From: Pholiota molesta
Lineage: Eukaryota > Basidiomycota > Agaricomycetes > Agaricales > Strophariaceae
Length of the DNA stretch: 64,000 nt
Reading direction: 5' to 3'
Assembly (NCBI GenBank): GCA_014925825.1
Contig: JACGCK010000179.1
Span: 26,659-90,658, forward strand
Shown: in pieces, positions 1 through 10,431 of the stretch
How the letters are laid out: each line of letters starts with the position of its first letter
Numbering within the stretch: position 1 is the stretch's first letter
The notes under the pieces: generated by a model
Database searches by the model: none
Seen by the model: the letters and a program-made list of their open reading frames with translations, nothing else
What the model was told of the DNA's origin: nothing
Translations under genes and position numbers: made by a program

Positions 1-1075
1 TGCGGCGCCGCGGCGGGACAAGGGGAAGGGGAAGATGCGCGCGGAGGAGCCGCCGCCCGAGTCGGACGACGAGGGCACAGGCGCGGAGCGGAGCAGCCCG
101 CCGCCGCGCCCGCTGGGGCCCCGAAGGCGTCTGGCGGTGAGGGCGCGCCGCGGGCGGCTGCCGTCCGCTGACGAGGGCCCCTCTGAGGCGGCCGACGCGG
201 ATGCGGAGGCGCGTCGCAGGCGCGATCACGATTGGACGATGACGCTCACCTACAACGACGGCTCTACCGCACACCACCGATTCAGCGGCCGGGACGATAG
301 TCACGACCACGAGGAGATCGACGAACTAGCCGACAGCGACGCGGAGCAAGGGCATGCAGACGCACCGGAGGAGCAGTCCACCTCTGACCGCACGATGGAC
401 ATGTTCTTGGAGCACGTCGACGCGATGGAGGAGTTCGGCGAAGACGATCTGGCGCTGGATGACGAGGAGCAGTTTGACGACGACCATCCGAGCGAGGACG
501 AGGAGCACGATCAGGAGAGCGACGCGATGCCGATGCTTGTTAGCCACGACGATGAGGACGACGAGCACGAGGCGCACGCGGGCGCGCCCGACGCGCGTGG
601 TCCCGGCATCTTCGGCCTCGTGCCCGACGGGGATTTCGACGGGGATCAGCTCGCCCCCTTTGGCCTCCTGGCTGGCGGGGATTTCGACGACGGGGATGAG
701 ATCCCCCCCATTCCCGACTTTGACCTGCACGACGCAGCGCAGATGCAGATCGAGGCCTCCGCGGACCGCGAGGACTGGACGTTCGACTTCCTCCCCACGA
801 GCGGGGCGTTCGTGCTGGACGAGGCCTCCACGCTGGACTGTCCCGAGGTGTTCCAGACCCCGATCCGCCATTCGCTGCCGTGCATCATTCGCGGCTCGGA
901 AGGGACTCATCGATGGAATGGCGTCTTGTTGGACGAGGAGCGCGTTATCGGTATCATCGTGAGTGATTGTTGATCTATCATGGCGTTGTGGATTGAACGC
1001 TGATGAATATCGTTCTTCCAGGCGGATCCTATGACTGGCCATGTTGAGGAAATCGAAATTCATCACTTTGGATGA
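1..1075 (+). CDS. Acidic low-complexity protein of unknown function (5' partial)
   Basis: The reading frame is open from the left edge, so the true start probably lies outside the window; the first ATG inside is at 35. Exon 1 runs to 958 and a 63-nt GT-AG intron (959-1021) joins it in phase 0 to exon 2 (1022-1075), ending at TGA. The N-terminal part is basic and Pro/Arg-rich, followed by long Asp/Glu/His-rich stretches (about residues 80-240 counted from the ATG at 35). The C-terminal 60 residues are more globular, with hydrophobic stretches around RHSLPCIIRGSEG and RVIGIIADPMTG. I recognise no domain. The acidic composition would fit a nuclear or chromatin-associated protein, but that is only inference. 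The intron call rests on a good GTGAGT donor, a CCAG acceptor and retention of frame. Confidence 0.6.
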
Positions 1076-1189
1076 CCTGTTGCTCTGGAGCAAGGTTTCG
1101 TTTATGCTACCTACTTTGACACCAAAAATGTCCTCCAATGCGTGCGATATATTCCCATTTTTTGTGGTTCGTAAGTTCGAAAATCTACT

Positions 1190-2772
1190 CTACACATGCG
1201 GTAGGAAAGATGTCCAGTTGACTGCAGCTCTCGTAGAAAGCGGGAGGTTTCTCAAACCCGCGATCGCCTCTGCGATAAGAAAAAACCGTGCTAAGATGTA
1301 CGTAAAAATGCAAATGCTGCATAAGAGCACAACGGCAATTTGGGCTGCCGCCGAGTTGAATATCATCGTAATGTACGGATTGTGGTTGAAATCGAAGAAA
1401 TCAAAAATCAAGTACACCCAAAAGAAAGATAGCAGAATCATTGCGGGACCGCCAAGAACAATGAGCGACGATATCCGCCACAGAAGCCCTTCGATCGTGG
1501 AAGTAAAGGAGAAAATCCAGCCGATGCAATGGATCGCCCCGAATATCATACCGATGACAGAAACTGCCATGGTGATTAACCGATCGTCTTTGCTAGATAT
1601 AGTCAATGCAAAGAAGATGGGCACGCGCTTTTTCCCTAACAAGAGATTGTCGGGTTTGGAATTGAAAAGCTGATATCGTTCGACTGCTGCTGTTTTTAGG
1701 CGGGATGCTAATCGTCGCATAAGAAGATCAAAGATCAGGTCGGGCTAACGAATTATCCATATCGGAGCTATAACCCACCTATCGTTGTTTTACTGCGGGA
1801 AGGGAAAGGCTTCTCCTCGACGTCGGCAAAACTGCCTGATTCAGAAACGCAGAAGAACGTCAAAGTTGGTCAATCCTTCGACGTAACGGAAAAAAATAGA
1901 TAATTACTTCTATCAATTTGTGTTGGGTATAAATATTTGATCGCAATCGGTGACCGGACATCGAGGGGTTTGTTCCACCAAAAGAAGTACATGAACCCAT
2001 TCAAGGCCGCAAATGCAAGCGTCACTAGCTCTAGCTCAGTGACAGTGAGCCCTTGCACAAGTCGCGCCACGAATTGAGCGATAAACCAAGCCGTCTGTCC
2101 TACAACCAAGCCTTTGGAGAGCCAGTCGCCTTTACTGCGATCCTGAATTTCCTCTTCAGTAACCTCGGGAAACGGTATCTCTTCTTGGTGGAGGAGGCTT
2201 TCAAAATGTGCGAAGGATAAAACGCCTTTCTTAACGGTGCCATCGAACAACATAAATCCGCCCATTTGGATAAAATATCCATGGGTCTTCGTCCAGCCTC
2301 TATCTGTATAGCGTGCGGAGATATAAACATGAAATTATGTTCCATTTACAAGGGAACCGTATTGCGTACCTTTGTAGCGTTTCTGAATCTGACGCGCGCC
2401 AATCCATTGCCTGATAGCCCAATATATGACAAACTCCGGTGATAGAATCGTCCATAGCATCAGCTCGAGCCTGATTAATCCGGTCCTCCACCATTTCGCA
2501 TTCGCCGAAGGGATATTCGGATGTACCGCAAGCCAGGAGCATGCGAATATTGTGGCTAGACAGCCCCAGACGATGTCCTGTACGGATCGTTGATTGTCAT
2601 CTGTGGGACAGGCAACAGGCTGAGTGTTGCTACCACCGCTGACGGCCAAGTTTGCAGCGTTCGACTCAAAAGGGAGAGGTGTAGACTTCACCAAAATGTC
2701 ACGGAGGGAGAGGAAGGCAACAAAGAATGCGAAAAACATCATGGACGGCAATCGAAAACCGCGCGATTTCAT
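1190..2772 (-). CDS. Multi-pass membrane protein of an Agaricomycete-expanded family
   Basis: Four exons on the minus strand (2772-2370, 2303-1908, 1835-1779, 1707-1190) join in frame across three introns (66, 72 and 71 nt) to give about 457 residues. The N-terminus has a signal-like hydrophobic stretch (MMFFAFFVAFLSL). Then come the family hallmarks: WLAVHPNIP, the WTKTHGYFIQMGGF motif that is formed exactly at the first splice junction, a QTAWFIAQFVARL helix, VTELELVTLAFAALN, WWNKPLDV, and a C-terminal end in WTSFLPHV. At least six hydrophobic helices are visible, several of them in the last exon. Many paralogs of this layout exist in Agaricomycetes; as far as I know no function is assigned. 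Reconstitution of the conserved motif across the splice supports the gene model. The third exon is the least certain part. Confidence 0.8.
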
Positions 2773-3053
2773 CGTGGCTCATCTGTGAGAAGGAATTTAG
2801 GCGAGATATGCCAAGCACACGCAACACAGCATCGCCGGCGCCCTGCACAGCCTATATCTCAGGAGAACTTACTCGTCATACAGGATGGTAACATGACGCT
2901 TGTATAGATTGATCGTTAGATATAAAGAAAGCGACTACTCGCCAGCTTGTGCTTTACAAAGTACTGATGAATGCAAACAGTAAAAATACATGTACATGCA
3001 GGGATATACGAGTGAAAAGCCCAAGGAAAGAAGGATCGAAGGATTGAACAAAG
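2773..3053. other. Short intergenic spacer
   Basis: This spacer holds the 5' flank of the membrane-protein gene and the 3' flank of the Prp6 gene, both on the minus strand. I see no further ORF or RNA gene in it. Confidence 0.6.
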
Positions 3054-6050
3054 TTACTTCAACTCGTCGGCGACCATCTCCAAAATCTCCTTGGTCGTTT
3101 TGCCAACGTTCTTGACGTCCTTCGCGATCGCCTGCCAGACAGCGCCGTGGTGGGGCTCAACGGCGATACATTTCGTCCGCACGATCTCGCGCTGCTCCTA
3201 CAAACGAGAAATATATTAGCTCAAAGTAGACGCGACGAACAGCGAAACAAACATACCTCGTTCCCATGCTGCCGCTCAAACTTCAGCCACCACCCCCACA
3301 CGTCGCCCAGATCCGGATCCAGCACACTCGCCCGCCCAAACCAGTCCCTTGCACGCTCGATCACGCGGTCCGCCCACAGCACGCGCGCGACGGTGCACAC
3401 CACGAGCGGGCTGTCCTTCGTCGCCCGCAGCGCGTCCACGCTCTTCGTCTTCCTTGACGCGCGCGGCTCCGCCCAGAGCGCCATCGCCCACAGCAGGCCC
3501 GACGCGGCGCACTCCTGCAGCGCGCGCGCGAGCATCGCCTTCGCCTGCACCGCGCCGCCCGAGCGCTCCTCGACGCCGACGGCCTCCGCCCACAGGCGGT
3601 CGTTCGCGGGGTTCACGAGGCGCGCCTTGTCGAGGATCGCGCGCGCCTTGATGCTCTTGCCGTCGCGCTCCTCAAGGCGCGCGGCGAGGATCCAGAGGGT
3701 GGGCTCTTTTGGGGTCGCTTTGGTGCCCGCGGCGAAGACGGCGCGGGCGGCGGGGATGTTGCCTTGCGATTCGTAGATCTGGCCTTGGATCATGTAGAGC
3801 TTGGAGAATTTGGGGAATTTGGACAGCGCGGTGCGAAGGGTGTCGAGCGCGGTGTCGAGCTGGCCTTGTTGGCGTTCAAAGACGGCGGACTTCATCCAGA
3901 TCTAAAGCATCCGTCAGTACAGAACAAAAACGAAATAGAATGAAAGGAACGTACCCTTTCGGTATCAGCCACGCTCCTGGCGCGGATCAACAGCTCTCGG
4001 GCGACGGCGAACTCGCCGTTCTCCGCCTCGAGCTTCACCGCCGCGAGCCAGATCTGCTCGCTCTCCGGGTTCGCCACGAACGCGCGCTCCAGCACCTCGC
4101 GCGCCGCGGGCACATCCCCGGCGAGCCACTTCTCCTTCGCCGCCATCAGCCACAACACCTCCGCCTGCGGGCAGTGCGCCACCGCGCGCTCCAGCAGCGC
4201 ATCCAGCGTCGCGCGCGTCCCGTGCGCCTTCTCCAAATCCGCCGCCCTCCGCCAGAGCGCCCTGCGGTCCGGGTAGACGCGCAGCGCGTACGCGAGGATG
4301 GCGCGTGCGGCGCCGACGCGCCCGCGCGCCTCCGCGCTCTCCGCGTCGCCGACCCACGTGTCGAGGCGGTCCTCCTCCTCGACGTCCATGCCGACGGTCG
4401 CTTTGACGATGGCCTCGCACGTGCGCGGCGAGCCCTCCGCCTCGCACGTCTCCGCCTCCTTCAGCCACTGCTCGCGCGTGAGCAGCACGCGGTGCTGCCG
4501 CAGGTTGCGCGTCGCGGCCTCGATCGTCTTGTCGACGATGGCGAGCTCCTTGTCGCGCTGCTCCGCGGGTTTGTCGGGGAGCATGGCTTCCTGCTCGAGG
4601 AGGCGCGCGGCGGCGATCCAGAATTCGTGCGAGGTGGGGACGGCCTTGCGGGCTTTGTTGAGCACGGCCTTTGCGCGTTCCGGTGTCTCCAGGCGGGCGA
4701 GGGCGAGCCAGAGCTCGACGGAGAGCGGAATGACCTCGACGGCGCGGGCAAGGAGGATCCGCGCGTCGGCGGCGGACGACTCGAGGTTGACGGTCTCCTT
4801 CCACAGGCGGACCGAGTTCGGGATGTGCTCGAGCGCCTTGCGCAGGACGCGCTTCTTCGCCTTGACGTCGTGCTCCAAGTCCGCGGCGGCGAGCCAGATC
4901 TTGACGCTCTGCCCGACGTGCTGCACGGCGTTCGCGAGGATGACCTTGGCGTCGTCGTTGTTGTGCAGGCGCGCGGCCTCGAGCCAGACGTCCTCGCTCG
5001 TCTTGCACTCCTCGCAGCCCATCTTGATGATCTTGCGCGCTTTCACCATGCGCCCGGCGTGCTCCTCCAGACAGGCGGCGGCGATCCAGCCAGGAGCGTG
5101 TTTGGGATTCGATTTGACGAGAGAGTCGAAGAGCATGCGGGCGCGCTTGATGTCGCCGATTTCGGCGTCGGATTTGAGCACGACGCTGTCGAGGGAGGTG
5201 AGATAGCCGCGGGGGTCGATGGAGGTGGAGAGGCCAGAGCTGGCGGGGGTGTTGGAGATCTGGTCGAGCTTGAGCGAGAGGATCTTGTCGCGCGCCTGGC
5301 CGATCTCGACGAAGTTGGTGAGGCCGCCGTCGGCGGGCGTCTCGAAGCCGCCCTGGGCCTGCTGCCGTGCATCGAGGGCGGTCTCGTACTCGACTTTGCT
5401 CCTGTCGCCTACGAGGACGCTATCTGGGACGACGTACGTGCGGCTGTTGTCATCTGTGCGTCTGCGCTTCTTGCGAGTGAGGTTGCCCACCTCTGGAATC
5501 GACTCCCATTCAGCGTCTGTGACCGAGGACAGGCCGCGCTTGAGGTCTGCGAACTGTTGTTGGATTTTGGGGCGTTCGGCGCGGTGCTTGGCCAGCTGGG
5601 CTTGTTCGGCGGCTTCCCTGATAGCAAAAGTCAGTATAGATGGAAGACATGAAGAAAAGAGAGGCAACGCACCTTTGTTTCCGCCGCCGAGAGTCCATTT
5701 TGTCGTCCACAGACTCGTATATACGGTCCGCCTCCTCGTCATCCTGCTCGTAGGTGGTGCCGGCAAAGAGACCGTATTCGTTGTCGGGATCCTGGAACTG
5801 GTCGGGGTCGACCTCGGCCTCTTCTCCACGACGTGCTTGCGCCTCTGCGATGACTTCTGCGGACGGCCCCTCGCGAGCAGGTCCGATATCCGAGCGCGTG
5901 GTAAAACCCGAAGCACTGTGGATTGAAGGTCAGTCAAAGAGCTGAAAGAAAACGCATATTCGGAACGTACCCTCGACCGAGACCAGCGACGTAGGACGCC
6001 GGCGCTGGCATGGACAGGAACGCGAGCTTGTTGGGCTTGTTTTGCGCCAT
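3054..6050 (-). CDS. PRP6: Pre-mRNA splicing factor Prp6 (U5/tri-snRNP protein)
   Basis: Five exons (6050-5971, 5915-5673, 5617-3955, 3901-3257, 3197-3054) give about 924 residues, the usual length for fungal Prp6/Prp1. The start MAQNKPNKLAFLSMPAPASY and the FTTRSDIGPARE motif after intron 1 are the PRP1_N domain. The rest is a long array of HAT/TPR-like helical repeats of the type W-x-x-A-A-x-L-E (for example WIAAACLEEHAG, WLAAADLEHD, WIAAARLLEQEA, WILAARLEERDG). The end, EMVADELK, follows a last intron at GNE/EQREIV. Prp6 bridges U5 to U4/U6 in the tri-snRNP and acts in the nucleus before spliceosome activation. All splice junctions preserve frame and I see no break. The opposite strand carries long open frames only because of GC-rich codon bias. 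Confidence 0.96.
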
Positions 6051-6157
6051 GGCTGCGCTGGGAGTGGTGGTGGTAATGGTACAAGTCAGTACAAGCTCTC
6101 CCAAATCCGACGAGTCAGCGTTGTAGCGTCACGCACGTGATCTGTGACGGTGTGACG
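6051..6157. promoter_or_regulatory. Divergent promoter shared by PRP6 and MPDU1
   Basis: Only 107 bp separate the two start codons, so both genes must draw on this spacer and the adjacent 5' coding ends. It contains a CACGTG E-box at 6134-6139 flanked by a GCGTCAC/GTGAC pair, and a GAGTCA half-site near 6109. There is no clear TATA box. E-box binding by bHLH factors is established in fungi; use of this copy is inference. Confidence 0.55.
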
Positions 6158-7298
6158 ATGGTGGCCAGCGTTGCAAACCCGGCGTCGACACGCGCCCTCC
6201 TCCCATCTCCCATGACCGCTATAACCCAGAACTTGCCCTGGTTCATCAAGGACCTCGGCGTCTCTATCGTGGGACAGGTGTGTCTGAGCTTAACAAATTC
6301 AGAGCATTGCTAATGAAATTGTAGGAATGCTACACGTCTCTTGTCGAGAACTTGCATCTGGACGATGTCAAGTGCCTTAAATACTCGCTTTCGAAGGGTC
6401 TAGGAATCGGTATCGTTCTCGGCGGGTCGATTATGAAAGTCCCGCAAATCCTCCTCAGTACGTGCCTTGCAAATGTTACACTATCCAGCTAACCACCCGC
6501 GCAGTCACTTCCGCGCGCTCCGCCCGCGGCCTCTCATTGCCCGCCTACCTCCTCGAGACGGCCTCGTACGCCATAACCCTCGCCTACGCCGTCCGCCACC
6601 ACTTCCCCTTCAGCACCTACGGCGAGAACCTCTTCCTCACCCTCCAAAACACCATCATCACCCTCCTCATCCTCGCCTACTCCCCCACCCCGCCGCGCTC
6701 CCTCGCGGCCCCGGGCACGCCTAAATCCCAGACCATCGCCGTCACCGCCGTCGGCCTCGCGGCGGGCGCCGCCGCGCTCTGCCTCGTGCCCGACGACGCC
6801 CTCGGGCTCCTCCAGCTCACCACGCTCCCGCTCTCCCTCTTCAGCAAGCTCCCGCAGATCCGCCAGAACGCGCGCGCGGCCTCCACCGGGCAGCTCAGCG
6901 CGTTCGCCGTGCTCAGCCAGATCGCGGGCTGCCTCGCGCGCCTGTTCACCACCGCGCAGGAGGTCGGCGACCCGCTCGTCGCCGCGGGCTTCCTCCTCGC
7001 GCTCGTCCTCAACGTCGTGCTCGGCGTGCAGCTCTGGGTGTACTGGGGCCAGGAGGACGTCGAGGCGTCCTCCCACATCCGCGAGAAGGAGAAGAAGCAG
7101 GCGCAGGAGAAGCACTACGCACCCGCCGCGTGGGAGGCCAGTACGACTGCGGGCACGATACACGCCCCCGTGGCCAGTAGAGGGAACGCAGCCCAGAGCT
7201 ACGGCGTCCCCGGCGGAGAGGGCGCCCGCGTGGCGACGCCGCCTCCGCGCACACCCTCCTCCGCCGGCGGCAGAAAGTGGGCCAGAAAGGTGGATTAG
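6158..7298 (+). CDS. MPDU1: MPDU1-like PQ-loop protein (dolichol-phosphate sugar utilisation)
   Basis: Three exons (6158-6277, 6325-6457, 6505-7298) with two introns of 47 nt give about 348 residues. The PQ-loop signature appears twice: SIMKVPQILLITSARSARGL in the first half and SKLPQIRQNARAASTGQLS in the second, each followed by hydrophobic helices, as in the seven-helix PQ-loop family. CLKYSLSKGLGIGIVLGGS is typical of the MPDU1 subfamily, which is needed for use of dolichol-phosphate mannose/glucose in the ER lumen for glycosylation. The C-terminal 80 residues are hydrophilic and rich in Ala/Pro/Ser, probably a cytosolic tail. The first ATG in frame is chosen; a second in-frame ATG lies at 6212. 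The gene diverges from PRP6. Confidence 0.9.
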
Positions 7299-8585
7299 TC
7301 AGTTCGTTCGCTCGGTATATTCCATTATATTAATTGCTACTGTATGTATGGGTATACTCTAGAATCTACGTGTGTATGATATGGTCTGATAGCTCAACTT
7401 TTAATGTCTGAGAAGCTACGTACTTCGCGCCGCGCGCCAGATGGCCCATTCAATGCCTGGCGATGGCGTCGTATTCTCATGCGCGGGTTCAAGCTACGTA
7501 TATTTTGAATCGCTGTATGGATAATATGGCGAGGAGTAAAATGTTGTGGATAGTGGAGGGGTGGTGCCAATGACGTGCTCCGCGTATGCGTTTCTGCTTG
7601 GGCGCTGGATGATGCCATCGCGTAGAAATCGGGATAGCTATGTAACGCAACCAAAAAGCAACATGAGTCTGAAGTTTATGAATTTCGCAGAGTCGGAGCA
7701 AAGGATCCGAAAGACAATAACCTACTAAAGTTATTACGAAAACATCTCGCAGCGCCAAAAAAAAAATCCTCATCGAAGTATTATGCTAAAGCGGCAACGA
7801 GACCTCCAAGAACATCTTCAGATATCTCTGAACACTGCCCAAAGCGATTACGCCAGACTATATGGTAGAGACGGCGCCAGTGATCAGGTTCATCGACGCG
7901 AGTTCTTAGCAATGACATGATGCGCAATTGAATGACTCGATTTCTGTTATACATATACGTTACGGGGGTACGTCTTGCATACAATTCGAGGATAATTCAG
8001 CGCCCAGACCACTGTGAGGGCCGCCTATCACACTGTATATGGTCGCGTTCCATTGTCCTTAGGAGAACTCGAGCGGAAACGTGGGCTGAAGATTTACAAC
8101 GTGTCGATGTTCTCGACACCAAAGAGACAGCGGGTATCGGCAGGAAATATTATTGGTGGATATTTGGCCTGTAAGCAATGATACAGTCCACGTTTGGGAA
8201 ACTCTGTACCCTTTTCTGGTTCGTTGTTCGCCTTCCCTCTCTCGTTATAGCTTCCAGAAAAAAATCGCCATTGAGTCGACATTGGACATCTGTTGGATAT
8301 CTGCGTGCAATTTCGTGCATTGGAAGCCGTCAATTTCATCGGAGATGCGGCAATATCGTCCTTTGTGATTCTAAACACCGTGGAGGTGACTCAATTTAGG
8401 GTTTGCTGTTTTTCTGCAGGAACGCGAGGCCGTACGAAACCTGACAGCGCCCATCAACATCGACTCAAGCTACTCCCCCCACAACAACCATTCAACGAGC
8501 CCTACCAGCCCAGACACCACTGCTATCCGACATCCACATTATTACCTCCAGCAACAACTTCACCGGCGACCGCCAGTCCTCGACA
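7299..8585. other. Gene-poor spacer
   Basis: About 1.3 kb between MPDU1 and the F-box gene. Only short, unrelated ORFs are present. A frame open just before 8586 (8419 onward) reads into Ser/Pro/His-rich sequence and stops inside the next gene, so it may be leader sequence of that gene. I see no RNA gene or repeat here. Confidence 0.5.
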
Positions 8586-10118
8586 ATGCCAACGCACGCT
8601 CAGAACCCCTTCGCCCGACTTTCAACCACGTTGCTGCTGGCCATATTCCAAACCATCTGCGACTACCAGCCCGTTAGCCTTCCGCTGCACGCATCGCATC
8701 CACGCCATGTCCTCAACTCCGTGTGCAAGGGGTGGTACGACATTGTTTGCTCAACGGGTGCTTTGTGGGACAAGATTCATTTTCGAGCGAGCGCTGGCGA
8801 GGCCCATCCGCCACACCCTCTCCTCCCCCAGCTCAATTTCTGCGTCCGACTCAGCGGCTCAAACCCGTTGACGATGACCTTTGACACGGTCTTCGACGGC
8901 TGGGCGTTCAGCTTTGTCGACCTCGTCATCATCCCTCACGTCCACCAAATACAGAACCTGAAGTGTATGGTTCAAGGAAACACCGAGATCAAGAAGTTCC
9001 TCACCGTTGGAGAAGGTCGTTTCAGCATCCTCGAGTCTCTCGACGTCTGCTTTGTCAACACATTGCTCAGACAAATTTCGTATTTTCCCTTGGAAGACTG
9101 CCTCAAGTTCACCACCCTGCACACTGCCCCATGCCTGCGTCATGCGACATTCCACCTCGCCAACGGTCTCCATCCTATAGACCTGCATCTTCCATGGGGG
9201 CAGCTCAGCACCTTAGACCTCGGAACAGTGGCGATGCCGCCAGATGTCTTCATAAAGATATTGCACGCCGCCACCTGGCGCCTCGAAGACGCCAATTTCT
9301 ATGTCAGATTCAGAAAACCTATGCATCCGCGTCTCAAACTCTCGAAGCGTCGGGTGACCATGCATGCGCTGCAAACCTTACGATTGCGGCTGCATTCTCC
9401 GAGTCGAGACCAGCGCCTATTCTCACTTCTTCGACTCCCGGCGCTTCAAAAGCTCTATATCGAGATGCATGATTATTCGAGTTATCAAAACTGGGACCTT
9501 CCGCTGTATACCAAACTCCTGCGCGCATCTAACAAAACACTTCGGGAGCTATACATGGATGATTACCCACCCCATGGTAGCAAAAACAACGGCTTCGTAG
9601 TCCGACGTCGCTACCATGCAACAACGCATCAAGTACTCGCCAAATTCTTTAACATCATCTCAAATGTCGAGAACCTCCATCTCCCACTGGGGCTGGATAT
9701 CGATGCAGCGACGCTGGACAAAATGGCGTTATACACGCTTCTTCCAAAGCTTTCCTCGCTGCACTTGAGCAGTACCCACGGATGGCCTGTTCTTGCCATG
9801 GCCCGACGGCGGCTGCAGCTGTTCGTCGATGCTTCATGTGCCGCCGCACAAGCTGAGTTCAAACCGGGTCCCACGCGACGGCCAGTCATCGCGTTTCGCC
9901 CGCCTACGTCCATCCATATGTTGATTCCGCATCGTTGGAGCGTGGCAGAAAAGAGGGCGCTTGTTCAGGAAGCACAAGCGCTTGGGTTGTGTGGGGTCAC
10001 ATGTGCTGTGCAGAGCACATCCACGCTGCCTCTGCCGGTCGTAGATCTTAGGGACGTTATGCGGGCAAGATTGCTTGCCTGGATAGACGGAGTACCCAGC
10101 GTGGACTTAATGCTTTAA
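8586..10118 (+). CDS. F-box protein with degenerate leucine-rich region
   Basis: A single-exon ORF of 510 residues. The N-terminus NPFARLSTTLLLAIFQTIC, followed by VCKGWYDIVCSTGALWDKIHF, fits an F-box: Leu-Pro-like start, hydrophobic helix, then C-x-x-W. Downstream are irregular repeats of Leu-rich segments (NLKCMVQ, LSTLDLGT, LQTLRLRL, LQKLYIEM, VENLHLPL, LSSLHLSS), typical of the leucine-rich F-box proteins that are greatly expanded in Agaricomycetes. Such proteins act as substrate receptors of SCF ubiquitin ligases. The substrate is unknown. It is not a member of the six-exon F-box family described next: there are no introns and none of the MDPTQDL or YADG motifs. Confidence 0.75.
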   Translation: MPTHAQNPFARLSTTLLLAIFQTICDYQPVSLPLHASHPRHVLNSVCKGWYDIVCSTGALWDKIHFRASAGEAHPPHPLLPQLNFCVRLSGSNPLTMTFDTVFDGWAFSFVDLVIIPHVHQIQNLKCMVQGNTEIKKFLTVGEGRFSILESLDVCFVNTLLRQISYFPLEDCLKFTTLHTAPCLRHATFHLANGLHPIDLHLPWGQLSTLDLGTVAMPPDVFIKILHAATWRLEDANFYVRFRKPMHPRLKLSKRRVTMHALQTLRLRLHSPSRDQRLFSLLRLPALQKLYIEMHDYSSYQNWDLPLYTKLLRASNKTLRELYMDDYPPHGSKNNGFVVRRRYHATTHQVLAKFFNIISNVENLHLPLGLDIDAATLDKMALYTLLPKLSSLHLSSTHGWPVLAMARRRLQLFVDASCAAAQAEFKPGPTRRPVIAFRPPTSIHMLIPHRWSVAEKRALVQEAQALGLCGVTCAVQSTSTLPLPVVDLRDVMRARLLAWIDGVPSVDLML

Positions 10119-10431
10119 TCCAATATCGCACATAGTAGGTGGTGCTTGCTCTGCATAATCTGCTGTTGCATGAAGCAGAAAATCTAGAATGTGAATTCGA
10201 CGTCTGATATTTTATTTCTACGTTTCCTGCAAGTGAGGTATGAATAGGTACCAATGCCGAGTGGATCTCTCCGGGACACCGGCTGAGTAGGCAATATCAA
10301 CCACAGCCTCTCCACATATACACAGATCGCCTCGAAATAGCGTCTCACAAAGCGCGCCATGGAAGTATGAATATATGTAACATTACAACTTACTGAATGG
10401 GATCACCGGCACTAACAAACTATTTTCGAGG
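10119..10431. other. Convergent spacer
   Basis: A 313-bp spacer between two convergently transcribed F-box-type genes. I see no ORF or structured RNA in it. Confidence 0.5.

Noticed and set aside
326..1138. A 270-codon minus-strand frame over the acidic gene
   Set aside because: Shadow of the GC-rich acidic coding region; the plus-strand frame has a good intron and stop.
3709..5652. A 647-codon open frame on the plus strand
   Set aside because: It is antisense to the Prp6 exons. Length results from GC-rich third positions; composition is Arg/Leu/Asp-biased with no motif, and it crosses real Prp6 introns.
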